DNA of 28,283 nt from Lawsonibacter sp. (GCA_022798155.1 JAAWLY010000007.1:1-28283), one strand, 5' to 3'; counted from the first letter of the stretch, positions 15,723 to 23,179 are shown. The notes: a model not told the origin generated them from the sequence alone. Made by a program: numbers and translations.

Positions 15723-16700
15723 ATGAAAAAAATCATTCCAATTCTGATATTGGCGCTGCTCCTCCCCTCCTGCGCACCGGCGGGAAGGCCGGAGGCCCGG
15801 CTGACGGTGGTGTGCACCACCTACCCCATCTACCTGTTCGCGGCCTTCGTCACAGAGGGGGTGGAGGGGGTGGCGGTGGAGCGGCTGGACACCGGCTCCA
15901 CCAGCTGCCTCCACGACTACACCCTGTCCATGGCGGATATGAAGAAGCTGGAGCGGGCGGACGTCATCGCCGTCAACGGCGCGGGGCTGGAGGAATTTCT
16001 GGAGGACGCCCTGGCCGCCTCTGACGCAGTGGTGATCGACTGCTCGGAGGGGGTGGAGCTGCTGGAAAACCTCTCCCATGACCACAACGAGGATGACCAT
16101 GACCACGACGGCCACGACCATGGCCACTGGGACCCCCACTACTGGATGGACCCGGAAAACGCCCGGATTATGGTGTCCAACCTGCGCAATTACCTGGTTC
16201 TTACCGACCCGGACTACGCCGCCGCGTACGAAAAAAACGCCTATCGAAGTGACATTGCGCTGCGTGTTTACCAGGAGGAGATCATGGGGGATGTGTGGGA
16301 GAAGTATTCGCCTCAGCTGGGGGAACCGCCTGTGCTGATTACCTTTCACGACGGCTTTCAATACTTTGCCAAGGCCCTTGGCATCGAGCTTCTCGCCTCC
16401 ATAGAGGAGGAGGCGGGAAGCGAGGCCAGTGCCCGGGAGATCGTGGAGATCACGGAGTTGGTGAAAGAGTATAACATCCCGGTGATCTTCACCGAGGTCA
16501 ACGGCTCCGACGCCACCGCCCGGGCTATCGCCCGGGAGACGGGCTGCCGGGTGGCCCAGCTGTCCATGCTTATGGACGGCCCGGAACCGAAGGCGTCTGA
16601 TCTGGAGCTGGGCAGACTGTGCAATTATTTCAACTATGGAAATAATGTGGTGACGGTGGTAGACAGTTTTGCCGGGAGAAGGGTGGTGCCGCAGGGATGA
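15723..16700 (+). CDS. znuA: Zinc ABC transporter substrate-binding lipoprotein
   Basis: A 325-residue lipoprotein of the cluster A-I metal-binding family. The signal peptide ends in a lipobox LPSC (C17 becomes lipid-anchored). Probable metal ligands lie in TSCLHDYT, in DPHYWMDP, in ITFHDGF and in the last VVDSFAG. A histidine/aspartate-rich loop with repeated HDH units (about residues 118-138) precedes DPHYW. Such loops mark zinc rather than manganese binding proteins. ATG 15723 has a GAGGAAG site. The stop overlaps the start of the ATPase gene by 4 bp (ATGA). Zinc as substrate is inference from the His-rich loop and family. Confidence 0.88.
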   Translation: MKKIIPILILALLLPSCAPAGRPEARLTVVCTTYPIYLFAAFVTEGVEGVAVERLDTGSTSCLHDYTLSMADMKKLERADVIAVNGAGLEEFLEDALAASDAVVIDCSEGVELLENLSHDHNEDDHDHDGHDHGHWDPHYWMDPENARIMVSNLRNYLVLTDPDYAAAYEKNAYRSDIALRVYQEEIMGDVWEKYSPQLGEPPVLITFHDGFQYFAKALGIELLASIEEEAGSEASAREIVEITELVKEYNIPVIFTEVNGSDATARAIARETGCRVAQLSMLMDGPEPKASDLELGRLCNYFNYGNNVVTVVDSFAGRRVVPQG

Positions 16701-17500
16701 GAAAAATCAAACACGGTAAGCTGGCCGCGGGGTGCGCCGACTCCTGCTGCCTGAAATTGGAGGGACTGAACGTCCAGCTGGAGGGGGACTCCATCCTGGA
16801 GGATGTGTCCTTCCACCTCCACTGCGGGGAGATTGTGGCGCTTATCGGCCCCAACGGGGCGGGCAAGTCCACCCTGTTCCGCAGCATTCTGGGCCAGATG
16901 AATTATAAGGGCAAAATTACCTTCTCCCCCGCCGGGGGGCCGGCCATCCGGCTGGCGGACGGGGGCCTCACCGGCGGGGCCCGGCCGCTGGTGGGCTACG
17001 TCCCTCAGGCCCCCAGCTTCGATAGGGGGGACCCGGTGTCCGTGCTGGACTTCTTCACCGCCGCCACGGCAAAGTGGCCGGTGTGGCTGCCCATCCCCCA
17101 AAAATACCGGGACCGGGCGGCGGCCTGTCTGGAGCGGGTCCACGGGGAGGACCTTCTGGATAGGCCTATGGGCGGACTGTCCGGGGGACAGCTTCAGCGG
17201 GTGCTGCTGGCGCTGGCGCTGGAGCCGGTGCCCCACATTCTGATTTTGGATGAGCCTCTGTCCGGGGTGGACATTGAGGGGGAGCACCAGCTCCTGGACA
17301 TGCTGGACGAGCTGCGCACCCAGTACGACCTGTCCATCTTTCTGTCCACCCACGACTTCGCCACCCTGGGCCAGTTTGCCGACAAGGTGATTCTCCTGAA
17401 CCGCCGGGTGTTGAAATCCGGTCCCCCGGACGAGGTCCTGTCCTCCCCGGAGTTCTTTGAGACCTTCCATCTGCGGATGGGAAAGGGGGGAGTAGAGTGA
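16697..17500 (+). CDS. znuC: Zinc ABC transporter ATP-binding protein
   Basis: A 267-residue ATPase subunit of the same importer. Walker A is GPNGAGKS, a Q-loop glutamine lies in VGYVPQAPSF, and the ABC signature is LSGGQLQR. Walker B is ILILDEP, and an H-loop histidine is in LSTHD. It has all the residues needed for ATP hydrolysis and works on the cytoplasmic face with the membrane subunit downstream. It overlaps both neighbours by 4 bp, so the three genes are translated as a unit. The segment after Walker A is somewhat Gly/Ala-rich, which is the only oddity. Confidence 0.92.
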   Translation: MRKIKHGKLAAGCADSCCLKLEGLNVQLEGDSILEDVSFHLHCGEIVALIGPNGAGKSTLFRSILGQMNYKGKITFSPAGGPAIRLADGGLTGGARPLVGYVPQAPSFDRGDPVSVLDFFTAATAKWPVWLPIPQKYRDRAAACLERVHGEDLLDRPMGGLSGGQLQRVLLALALEPVPHILILDEPLSGVDIEGEHQLLDMLDELRTQYDLSIFLSTHDFATLGQFADKVILLNRRVLKSGPPDEVLSSPEFFETFHLRMGKGGVE

Positions 17501-18339
17501 ATCTCTGGTATTCCATCGTGGACCTGCTCCCCTTCGAGTGGGCCGTGTCGGGACAAATGTACTTTATGAAAAACGCCCTGCTGGCGGTGCTGGTCATCAC
17601 CCCCCTGTTTGGCATTCTGTCCACCATGGTGGTCCACAGCCGGATGTCCTTCTTCTCCGACGCCCTGGGCCACTCCGCATTCACCGGCATGGCCATCGGG
17701 GCCCTGTGCGGCTTCCACGAGCCCACCTGGGCGGCGGTGATTTTTGCTGTGCTGTTTGCGCTGCTGTTCAACGTGGTGCGCCGCCGCTCCGCCCTGGCCA
17801 GCGACACGGTAATCGGGGTGTTTTCCTCTACCGCCGTGGCTCTGGGCATCTTCCTGTCCACCCTGAACGGGCGCTCTTTCACCAAATTTAACGCCCTCCT
17901 TGTGGGCGATATCCTGTCGGTGGAGCCGGCTAAGGTGGGCCTGCTGGCACTGATCCTGCTGGCGGTGGTCCTGCTGTGGCTGGCCAGCTTCAACCAGCTG
18001 ATGCTCTCCGCCGTCCACCCCGCCCTGGCGGACAGCCGGGGGGTCCGGGTCTTCTGGCAGGAGACAGTGTTCTCCATGGCCATCGCTGTGGTGGTCACCC
18101 TGTCCATGACCTGGGTGGGCCTGCTGGTCATCAACTCCCTGCTGGTCCTCCCCGCCGCCGCCGCCCGGAACGTGGCCCGGAACATGGGGCAGTACCACCT
18201 GTTCTCCCTGCTGGGAGCCGTCCTGGCCGGGGTCGCCGGGCTGATGACCTCCTACTATCTGGGGGGCTCCGCCGGCGCCGCCATCACCCTGTACCTGGCG
18301 GTGTGGTTCGCTTTGACATTTTTGGTGCGGAAGAAGTAA
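17497..18339 (+). CDS. znuB: Zinc ABC transporter permease
   Basis: A 280-residue integral membrane protein of the ABC-3 family with about 7-8 spans. SRMSFFSDALGHSAFTGMAIG (split here by its first loop) and MTWVGLLVINSLLVLPAAAAR are typical conserved segments. The first codon is GTG at 17497, overlapping the ATPase stop (GTGA). It forms the membrane channel of the importer. It is the last gene of the operon; a short TAAGGT/ACCTTA stem right at its stop codon, followed by a T-rich stretch, may be a weak terminator. Confidence 0.92.
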   Translation: MNLWYSIVDLLPFEWAVSGQMYFMKNALLAVLVITPLFGILSTMVVHSRMSFFSDALGHSAFTGMAIGALCGFHEPTWAAVIFAVLFALLFNVVRRRSALASDTVIGVFSSTAVALGIFLSTLNGRSFTKFNALLVGDILSVEPAKVGLLALILLAVVLLWLASFNQLMLSAVHPALADSRGVRVFWQETVFSMAIAVVVTLSMTWVGLLVINSLLVLPAAAARNVARNMGQYHLFSLLGAVLAGVAGLMTSYYLGGSAGAAITLYLAVWFALTFLVRKK

Positions 18340-18750
18340 GGTAATTTAACCTTAAATGATCCCCTTATAGATTTTTTGTTTATTTTTCACAAAGCATTGT
18401 TACTTTGTTGATTATTTTATCGACAATTGAACAACTATGTGATAAGATAAAGTAGCAATCAGCAAACCACTGTATTAAATCAATAAAACGGGGAGGAAGG
18501 TCCAATGTGGCATATAGTTGGGACACACAGAGCGGGTGCGTCCCCTGTAACAAAACAATGGACAGAAAAACCGCTCCCTGTCCTCCTTCATAGGTGTTTA
18601 TTTTAAGAATGAGCGATTGTGAAAGAGATGTATTAAATGTATAAAAAATGTTTACCAATATGATGGATATGAAAGACTTGGAAAGTGGCATATGATCGAT
18701 GCGTATTATGTACTTTGGTAAAAGTAACGATACCTGAGAGGCGGAACCGG
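18340..18750. other. AT-rich intergenic region after znuB
   Basis: A 411-bp, strikingly AT-rich stretch in an otherwise GC-rich neighbourhood. It holds the weak stem at the znuB stop (TAAGGT 18337-18342 with ACCTTA 18349-18354), the hairpin-like repeat at 18520-18583, and a 33-codon frame at 18505-18606. That frame has an excellent GGGGAGGAAGG site but a sequence lying mostly in the repeat. The nonamer GTGGCATAT occurs twice, near 18507 and near 18684. I see no convincing RNA gene or longer coding region. Confidence 0.5.
18520..18583. repeat. Imperfect inverted repeat, REP-like
   Basis: GGGACACACAGAGCGG at 18520-18535 is an imperfect inverted copy of CCGCTCCCTGTCC at 18571-18583. Inside, CCCCTGT (18542-18548) can pair with ACAG (18562-18565). 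The GGGACA...TGTCC theme is familiar from short dispersed repeats in clostridial intergenic regions. That recollection is general and was not checked. Confidence 0.4.
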
Positions 18751-18981
18751 ATGGATAACAACAAAATCAAGGACAAGAAAACATTTAAGAAGTGGATGTT
18801 TCCCTGGTGTTTATCGGCTGTGCTGAGTGATATCACGTTTTTCCGGAGTTTCAACCACCATAACACGCCGACTGACCTGCGAATTTTGTACGCTGTCAAC
18901 GCAGTCCTTTTTACCTCAATTGCTGTTTATTTGATTTGGAGCTACCAAAAAAAGTTTGGAAAACATCAGGAAAAGGACTAA
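18751..18981 (+). CDS. Small membrane protein (76 residues)
   Basis: No family recognised. A charged N-terminus (MDNNKIKDKKTFKK) leads into a short hydrophobic stretch (about 16-28), a polar loop, then a clear membrane span ILYAVNAVLFTSIAVYLIWSY (about 45-65, split by one loop residue), and a basic tail. ATG 18751 has a modest GAGAGG site; in-frame ATGs upstream have none. A strong terminator starts three bases after the stop, which supports a real transcript. Base composition is AT-rich like the spacer before it and unlike the flanking core genes, so it may be recently acquired. Confidence 0.55.
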   Translation: MDNNKIKDKKTFKKWMFPWCLSAVLSDITFFRSFNHHNTPTDLRILYAVNAVLFTSIAVYLIWSYQKKFGKHQEKD

Positions 18982-18983
18982 AC

Positions 18984-19024
18984 AAACAGGCCCCCGCGAA
19001 CGTCGCTTCGCAGGGGGCCTGTTT
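18984..19024. terminator. Bidirectional terminator between convergent genes
   Basis: AAACAGGCCCCC (18984-18995) pairs with GGGGGCCTGTTT (19013-19024), and inside it GCGAA pairs with TTCGC. With AAA and TTT at both feet it can act on both strands. It serves the small membrane protein from the left and the unknown acidic protein from the right. Confidence 0.8.
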
Positions 19025-19053
19025 CCGCTTTTCCTACTCTGTAAGGGTGTTTT

Positions 19054-19467
19054 TTAATCCTCAATATCCACCAATATGTTGTCCGTCCCGTGCTCCTCAA
19101 ACTCGGCGATGTAGGCGTCGATGCGGCTGGTAAGCTCGGCGTAATTGCTCTCGTCGATGGGGGCGTCGTCCATATCCCGGCGGGCCAGGTCCTCGGCCAG
19201 GATCTCGAAGAACACGTTGTTCTCATATTCCACAATGGCCTCGTGGATGCCCCCCTCCACAAAGGCCCGGGAGGGGATGATCTCCCCCTGATACAGCTCG
19301 GCCAGCTGAGGCATCCCCTCCAGGGCGGCCCGGCCGAAGAGCAGGCTCTCCACCTCGTCGTAGTCGGCAAAGCGCTGGTCGCCGCGGGTAGAGTTTAAAA
19401 TCCAATTTCCGATGTACACCAAGTCCAGCAGCCGGCGAAACTGCTTTTTATTCAGCTCCAAATTCAT
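19054..19467 (-). CDS. Unknown acidic protein (137 residues)
   Basis: A soluble, strongly acidic, mostly helical protein starting MNLELNKKQFRRLLDLVYIGNW and ending in a Glu/Asp-rich tail. It is probably a conserved Firmicutes hypothetical, but I cannot name its family with confidence. The start ATG 19467 has a GAGGAGGGG site. A longer frame to 19527 would begin upstream of the promoter found at 19508-19535, so it is ruled out. The gene stands alone between its promoter and a shared terminator and is divergent from the DUF1934/argS unit. Confidence 0.7.
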   Translation of the reverse strand: MNLELNKKQFRRLLDLVYIGNWILNSTRGDQRFADYDEVESLLFGRAALEGMPQLAELYQGEIIPSRAFVEGGIHEAIVEYENNVFFEILAEDLARRDMDDAPIDESNYAELTSRIDAYIAEFEEHGTDNILVDIED

Positions 19468-19507
19468 CGGGGCCCCTCCTCTCCGGGCACGAAGCCGTTC
19501 ATATAGC

Positions 19508-19535
19508 ATTATAGCCTCCATTTTCAATTTGTCAA
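19508..19535 (-). promoter_or_regulatory. Promoter of the unknown acidic protein
   Basis: Minus-strand TTGACA (19535-19530), a 16-bp spacer and TATAAT (19513-19508): both hexamers are perfect. The start near 19501 leaves a 34-nt leader and fixes the gene start at 19467. Confidence 0.8.
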
Positions 19536-19598
19536 ATGGAGAAACACGGCAATTTCACTTGTTTTTTCAGATAAAATGACATACAATGAAGGAGATAC

Positions 19599-19627
19599 TT
19601 TACAGAATCGGCCAAACTGTGTATAAT
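19599..19627 (+). promoter_or_regulatory. DUF1934-argS promoter
   Basis: TTTACA (19599-19604), 17 bp, then a perfect TATAAT (19622-19627). The leader is about 47 nt and ends in an AGGAGG site before ATG 19681. Confidence 0.78.
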
Positions 19628-19680
19628 ACCACCGTTCGTCCCAGGACGGACCAGGAAAAACACAGCGATAGGAGGCCCCT

Positions 19681-20130
19681 ATGGAAAAGGAAGTGGTTAT
19701 CTCCATCAAGGGGATGCAGAAATACGAGGGCATGGCCCCGGACGTCACCGAGCTGGTCACCAAGGGCCGTCTGGCCCGGGAAGGGGAGAGCTACATTCTC
19801 TCCTATCAGGAGAGCGAGCTCACCGGCCTGGGGGGCACCCTGACCACCTTTCAGGTGGAGGGTGACCAGGTTACCCTGCTGCGGGTGGGAGAGTTTAACT
19901 CCCAGCTGGTGTTCCAGGAGGGGCGCCGCCATCTGTCCATGTACAATACACCTTATGGCGCAATGGCCATCGGTGTGAATACCCGCCACCTGCTGGCCCA
20001 GCTCAGCGACCAGGGGGGCGACATTGAGGTGGACTACGCCATTGAGGTGGACCACGCTCTGGCCGGCCGCAGCGTTTTCCGCATCAGCGTGAAAGAGGCA
20101 GGGGGCGGCCTGGAGAGCTTGAAGCAGTAA
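19681..20130 (+). CDS. DUF1934 beta-barrel protein (YwiB-like)
   Basis: A 149-residue small soluble protein. The pattern of alternating strands, with YILSYQESELTGLGGTLTTF and MAIGVNTRHL followed by IEVDYAIEVDHALAGRSVFRISVKE, matches the DUF1934 family, a lipocalin-like barrel of unknown function. In Bacillus the same family (ywiB) lies beside argS, and here it directly precedes argS, which strengthens the call. There is no signal peptide. ATG 19681 has AGGAGG. A hairpin with five T lies about 10 bp after its stop, so argS may be partly uncoupled from it. Confidence 0.82.
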   Translation: MEKEVVISIKGMQKYEGMAPDVTELVTKGRLAREGESYILSYQESELTGLGGTLTTFQVEGDQVTLLRVGEFNSQLVFQEGRRHLSMYNTPYGAMAIGVNTRHLLAQLSDQGGDIEVDYAIEVDHALAGRSVFRISVKEAGGGLESLKQ

Positions 20131-20133
20131 TTT

Positions 20134-20210
20134 TGTAGGACGCGACGGCGCGTCGTTTTTCAGGCAGCATCCCGCAATATTGCGGCGGGCCGGGGCCTTC
20201 CCGCCCTACA
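20134..20210. repeat. 77-bp element with TGTAGG/CCTACA ends
   Basis: The DUF1934-argS gap starts with TGTAGG (20134-20139) and its inverse CCTACA lies at 20205-20210. Inside are GACGCG-ACGG-CGCGTC (20139-20154) followed by GTTTTT, which looks like a terminator, and the perfect palindrome CCGCAATATTGCGG (20172-20185). GGGCCGGGG/CCTTCCCGCCC-type complementarity fills the rest. The layout is that of a small non-autonomous repeat also able to terminate transcription. Its copy number elsewhere is unknown. Confidence 0.5.
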
Positions 20211-20239
20211 CACAGAATATAGAGAACGAGGTGCAAACA

Positions 20240-21991
20240 ATGACAAACATGATTCAGTCCGCCAAGGACCAGGTGGCCGCCCTGACCCAGGCGGCCTACG
20301 AGAAGGCCGGGGCGGCGGGGGTTCTGCCCGCCGGGGCCGCGGTGAAGGCCACCATCGAGATTCCCAAGGACACCGCCCACGGGGACTACGCCTCCTCCTT
20401 TGCCATGGCGGGGGCTAAGGCAATGCACATGGCCCCCCGGGCTATCGCCCAGGCCATTGTGGACAATCTGGAGCTGGAGGGCAGCTATTTCAACAAGGTG
20501 GAGATCGCCGGACCAGGCTTTCTCAACTTCACCCTGGGCCCAAAGTGGTACGGCGACGTGCTGTCCGCCGTGGAGGCCGAGGGTTCCGCTTACGGCTCCG
20601 GCACGGAGGGCGGCGGCAGGAAGGTGATGGTGGAGTTTGTCTCCGCCAACCCCACCGGCCCCATGCACATGGGCAACGCCCGGGGAGGCGTGCTGGGGGA
20701 CACCCTGGCCAGCGTCCTGGCCCGGGACGGCTGGAAGGTGTGGCGGGAGTTCTACGTCAACGACGCGGGCAACCAGATCAATAAATTCGCCCGGTCCATC
20801 TACGCCCGGTGCATGCAGCTCACCCTGGGTGAGGAGAACTACCCCTTCCCCGAGGACGGCTACCACGGGGAAGACATCAAGGAGCTGGCTCAGGGCTTTT
20901 TGGCTCAGGTGGGCGATGCCTTTCCCGGAGACGCCTCTGAGGAGGGCTGGCTGGACCAGATGGCCCAGTTCGGCCTGGAGCGGAACATCCCCAAGATGGA
21001 ATCCGACCTGAAAAAATACGGCATCACCTATGACCAGTGGTTTTTAGAGTCCTCCCTCCACAGCAGCGGCTTTGTGGCCGATACGGTCGCCTTTCTCAGC
21101 GAGAAGGGCTGGACCTATGAAAAGGACGGGGCCCTGTGGCTGAACACCACCCAGCTGCTGAAACAGAAATACCTGGCCGAGGGCAAAACCCAGGAGCAGG
21201 TGGACAAGCTGGATTTGAAGGACGACGTGCTCCGCCGGGCCAACGGGTTCTACACCTACTTTGCCGCCGACATCGCCTACCACCGCAACAAGTTTGAGCA
21301 GCGGGGCTTCGACCTGGTCATCAACATCTGGGGGGCCGACCACCACGGCCACGTGGCCCGCCTCCAGGCGGCTTTGGACGGCCTGGGACTGGACGGCTCC
21401 CACCGGCTGGTCATTGTGCTGATGCAGCTGGTCAACCTGCTTCAGGACGGCAAGCCGGTGCGCATGTCCAAGCGGACGGGCAAGGCCATCGCCCTGCACG
21501 ACCTGCTGGACGAGATCTCGGTGGACGCCGCCCGGTACTACTTCAACAACCGCACCCCTTCCAGCCCACTGGACTTCGACTTGGACCTGGCTGTCCGCCA
21601 GGACAGCGAGAACCCGGTGTACTACGTTCAGTATGCCCACGCCCGGATTTGCTCCTTGCTGGCCCGGCTGGCCGAGGAGGGGGCGGCTGTCCCCGCCGCC
21701 GATACGGCAGACGCCGCCCTGCTCACGACAGCGGAGGAGCTGGCCCTGGTGAAGTCCCTGGCCCAATATCCGGAGGAGCTCCACCTGGCCGCCCGGGACT
21801 ACGACCCCAGCCGCATCAACCGCTACCTCACCGCCCTAGCCGGGGACTTCCACCGCTTCTACAACGCCTGCCGCCTGAAGGGTGAGGAGCCGGCCGTCCT
21901 GGCCGCCCGGCTGAAGCTGGCCGACACGGTGCGCTCGGTACTGGAAAACGGTCTGAATCTGCTGGGCGTCACCGCCCCGGAGAAGATGTAA
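20240..21991 (+). CDS. argS: Arginyl-tRNA synthetase
   Basis: A 583-residue class I aminoacyl-tRNA synthetase charging tRNA-Arg. The N-terminal Add-1 domain is followed by ANPTGPMHMGNARGG, in which HMGN (143-146) is the HIGH motif. KMSKS appears as RMSKR (408-412), within VRMSKRTGKAI. The C-terminal DALR domain (about 465-583) binds the anticodon. The length is normal. ATG 20240 is preceded by GAGGTG; the frame upstream runs into the repeat element and should not be included. The Nudix gene begins at the next base after its stop. A tRNA-Arg gene lies elsewhere in this window but is not linked to it. Confidence 0.96.
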   Translation: MTNMIQSAKDQVAALTQAAYEKAGAAGVLPAGAAVKATIEIPKDTAHGDYASSFAMAGAKAMHMAPRAIAQAIVDNLELEGSYFNKVEIAGPGFLNFTLGPKWYGDVLSAVEAEGSAYGSGTEGGGRKVMVEFVSANPTGPMHMGNARGGVLGDTLASVLARDGWKVWREFYVNDAGNQINKFARSIYARCMQLTLGEENYPFPEDGYHGEDIKELAQGFLAQVGDAFPGDASEEGWLDQMAQFGLERNIPKMESDLKKYGITYDQWFLESSLHSSGFVADTVAFLSEKGWTYEKDGALWLNTTQLLKQKYLAEGKTQEQVDKLDLKDDVLRRANGFYTYFAADIAYHRNKFEQRGFDLVINIWGADHHGHVARLQAALDGLGLDGSHRLVIVLMQLVNLLQDGKPVRMSKRTGKAIALHDLLDEISVDAARYYFNNRTPSSPLDFDLDLAVRQDSENPVYYVQYAHARICSLLARLAEEGAAVPAADTADAALLTTAEELALVKSLAQYPEELHLAARDYDPSRINRYLTALAGDFHRFYNACRLKGEEPAVLAARLKLADTVRSVLENGLNLLGVTAPEKM

Positions 21992-22618
21992 ATGGATCTG
22001 GACGCACTGGAACAGGCCCTGAAAACCCGCGCCCCCGGCCTGATGGATTCCCACCGCGCCTACGCGGTGCTGGTGCCTCTGGTGGACTATCACGGAGAAC
22101 CCCACCTGCTCTATGAGGTCCGGGCAAAAACCCTGCGCCGCCAGCCGGGGGAGGTGTGCTTCCCCGGGGGCCGGATGGAGAACGGGGAGACCCCGGAGGA
22201 GTGCGCCCTGCGGGAGACCTGGGAGGAGCTGGGCATTCCGTCGGACCGGGTCAAGGTGTTGGGGAGGCTGGACTTCATTGCCCACCGGGCCAACTTCATT
22301 ATGTACCCCATCCTGGGACTGGTGGACGCCGGCGCGCTGTCCCCCCATCTTCGCCCCAGCCCAGACGAGGTGGAGGAATATTTCCTGGTCCCCCTGTCCC
22401 ACTTGCTGGAGACGGAGCCCATCGAGTATGAGTACGAGCTGATCCCCACCCCGGCGGAGAACTTCCCCTATGAGCTCATCGGCATCCCCAGGGACTACAA
22501 GTGGCAGCATGGCAGGGAAAATGTCCCCGTCTACCCCTGGCAGGGGCGGGCCATCTGGGGGCTTACCGGACGGATTACCCGAAATTTTGTTCAGATATGT
22601 AAGAAGCTGTACCAATAG
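21992..22618 (+). CDS. CoA-pyrophosphatase-type Nudix hydrolase
   Basis: A 208-residue enzyme. The Nudix box G60 to I82 fits the GX5EX7REUXEEXGU consensus exactly (G60, E66, R74, E75, E78, E79, G81). It is preceded by LRRQPGEVCFPGG, the signature of the CoA diphosphatase (NudL/YeaB) subfamily that cleaves CoA to phosphopantetheine and adenosine 3',5'-bisphosphate. ATG 21992 follows the argS stop without a gap, so translation is probably coupled. The last codons (KLYQ and stop) fall inside the left end of an inverted-repeat element starting at 22602, so the natural C-terminus may have been replaced by element sequence. Confidence 0.9.
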   Translation: MDLDALEQALKTRAPGLMDSHRAYAVLVPLVDYHGEPHLLYEVRAKTLRRQPGEVCFPGGRMENGETPEECALRETWEELGIPSDRVKVLGRLDFIAHRANFIMYPILGLVDAGALSPHLRPSPDEVEEYFLVPLSHLLETEPIEYEYELIPTPAENFPYELIGIPRDYKWQHGRENVPVYPWQGRAIWGLTGRITRNFVQICKKLYQ

Positions 22619-22763
22619 CCTCAGCACGCATCTTTCCGGCCAAAATTGCCCTTGGCATCGTAAAAAAATCTTGAAATACACAACGTATTCCCGGGATTTT
22701 TTGCCTTGCCAACGACAATTTTCTCTCGTAAGTCCGCATACTTTGGCGAATGGTACAGCTTCT
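22602..22763 (-). repeat. Palindrome-ended element, copy B
   Basis: The 13-bp sequence AGAAGCTGTACCA at 22602-22614 recurs in perfect inverted form at 22751-22763. The 162 bp between and including them, read on the minus strand, align along their whole length with copy A at 22765-22926. Examples are AAGTATGC, GGAATAC and GTGTATTTCAAGA, and GTGCTGAG near the end. The left end overlaps the last codons of the Nudix gene. There is no coding potential for a transposase, so it would be a non-autonomous element. Confidence 0.7.
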
Positions 22764-22764
22764 A

Positions 22765-22926
22765 AGAGCCTGTTTCATATCTCGAAGTATGCTGGATGGC
22801 GAAAAATTTTTCCGCCAGACCAGGCAAATTTTCGCAGGAATACTGGGTGTATTTCAAGAAAATTTAACGCAGTATGGCGGCAAAAGGCTCGTCAGCCGGC
22901 TTGCTGAGAGATTTTAAACAGGCTCT
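22765..22926 (+). repeat. Palindrome-ended element, copy A
   Basis: AGAGCCTGTTT (22765-22775) and AAACAGGCTCT (22916-22926) are perfect inverted ends, and TAA lies at both outer edges as a possible target duplication. Inside is a near-perfect TGGCG/CGCCA hairpin with an A/T core (22792-22812 region). A second hairpin, AATAC-N5-GTATT, is also present in copy B. Copy A and copy B lie one base apart in opposite orientation, making a ~325-bp imperfect palindrome. Confidence 0.7.
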
Positions 22927-22928
22927 AA

Positions 22929-22955
22929 GACTCCCGGCTAAGCCGGGGGTCTTTT
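22929..22955 (+). terminator. Terminator after the argS/Nudix unit
   Basis: GACTCCCGGC (22929-22938), loop TAA, GCCGGGGGTC (22942-22951) with one G-T pair, then TTTT. It comes right after repeat copy A and just before the stop of the small minus-strand ORF, which it may also serve weakly. Confidence 0.75.
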
Positions 22956-22957
22956 CC

Positions 22958-23083
22958 TTATTCTTTTTCCCGTTCCGCCTTTTCCCTCAGCGCCTTGATG
23001 GCGCAGTCCAGGGCGGGGATGGACTTGGCGGTGCAGTACTGCTTCATGTGTTCCAGTTCCCGAATGGCCTCTTTTGCTGTCAT
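22958..23083 (-). CDS. Small helical protein (41 residues)
   Basis: A short frame on the minus strand encodes MTAKEAIRELEHMKQYC followed by TAKSIPALDCAIKALREK and a Lys/Glu tail. It is amphipathic and charged, and typical of a tiny helical protein. An AGGGAG site lies 11 nt ahead of ATG 23083, a promoter-like pair lies upstream, and a stem-loop follows the stop. The CxxK/Q spacing with two cysteines (residues 17 and 26) may be incidental. The function is unknown. The family look is common in prophage and accessory regions, but nothing else phage-like is nearby. Confidence 0.55.
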   Translation of the reverse strand: MTAKEAIRELEHMKQYCTAKSIPALDCAIKALREKAEREKE

Positions 23084-23114
23084 GGCACTCACACTCCCTT
23101 ATTTTTATGGTTTT

Positions 23115-23143
23115 ATGATACCACAAATCGGAAGAAAACGCAA
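23115..23143 (-). promoter_or_regulatory. Possible promoter of the 41-residue ORF
   Basis: Minus-strand TTGCGT (23143-23138), 17 bp, TATCAT (23120-23115). The -10 is good and the -35 weak. It is placed about 25-30 bp ahead of the start codon and is divergent from the capA-like promoter. Confidence 0.45.
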
Positions 23144-23179
23144 GGCGCGGCCATCCCACCGCTAGGATGATCTTACCTC

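Noticed and set aside
17166..18198. Two long minus-strand frames opposite znuC and znuB
   Set aside because: Both overlap the same intact plus-strand genes and show only low-complexity composition.
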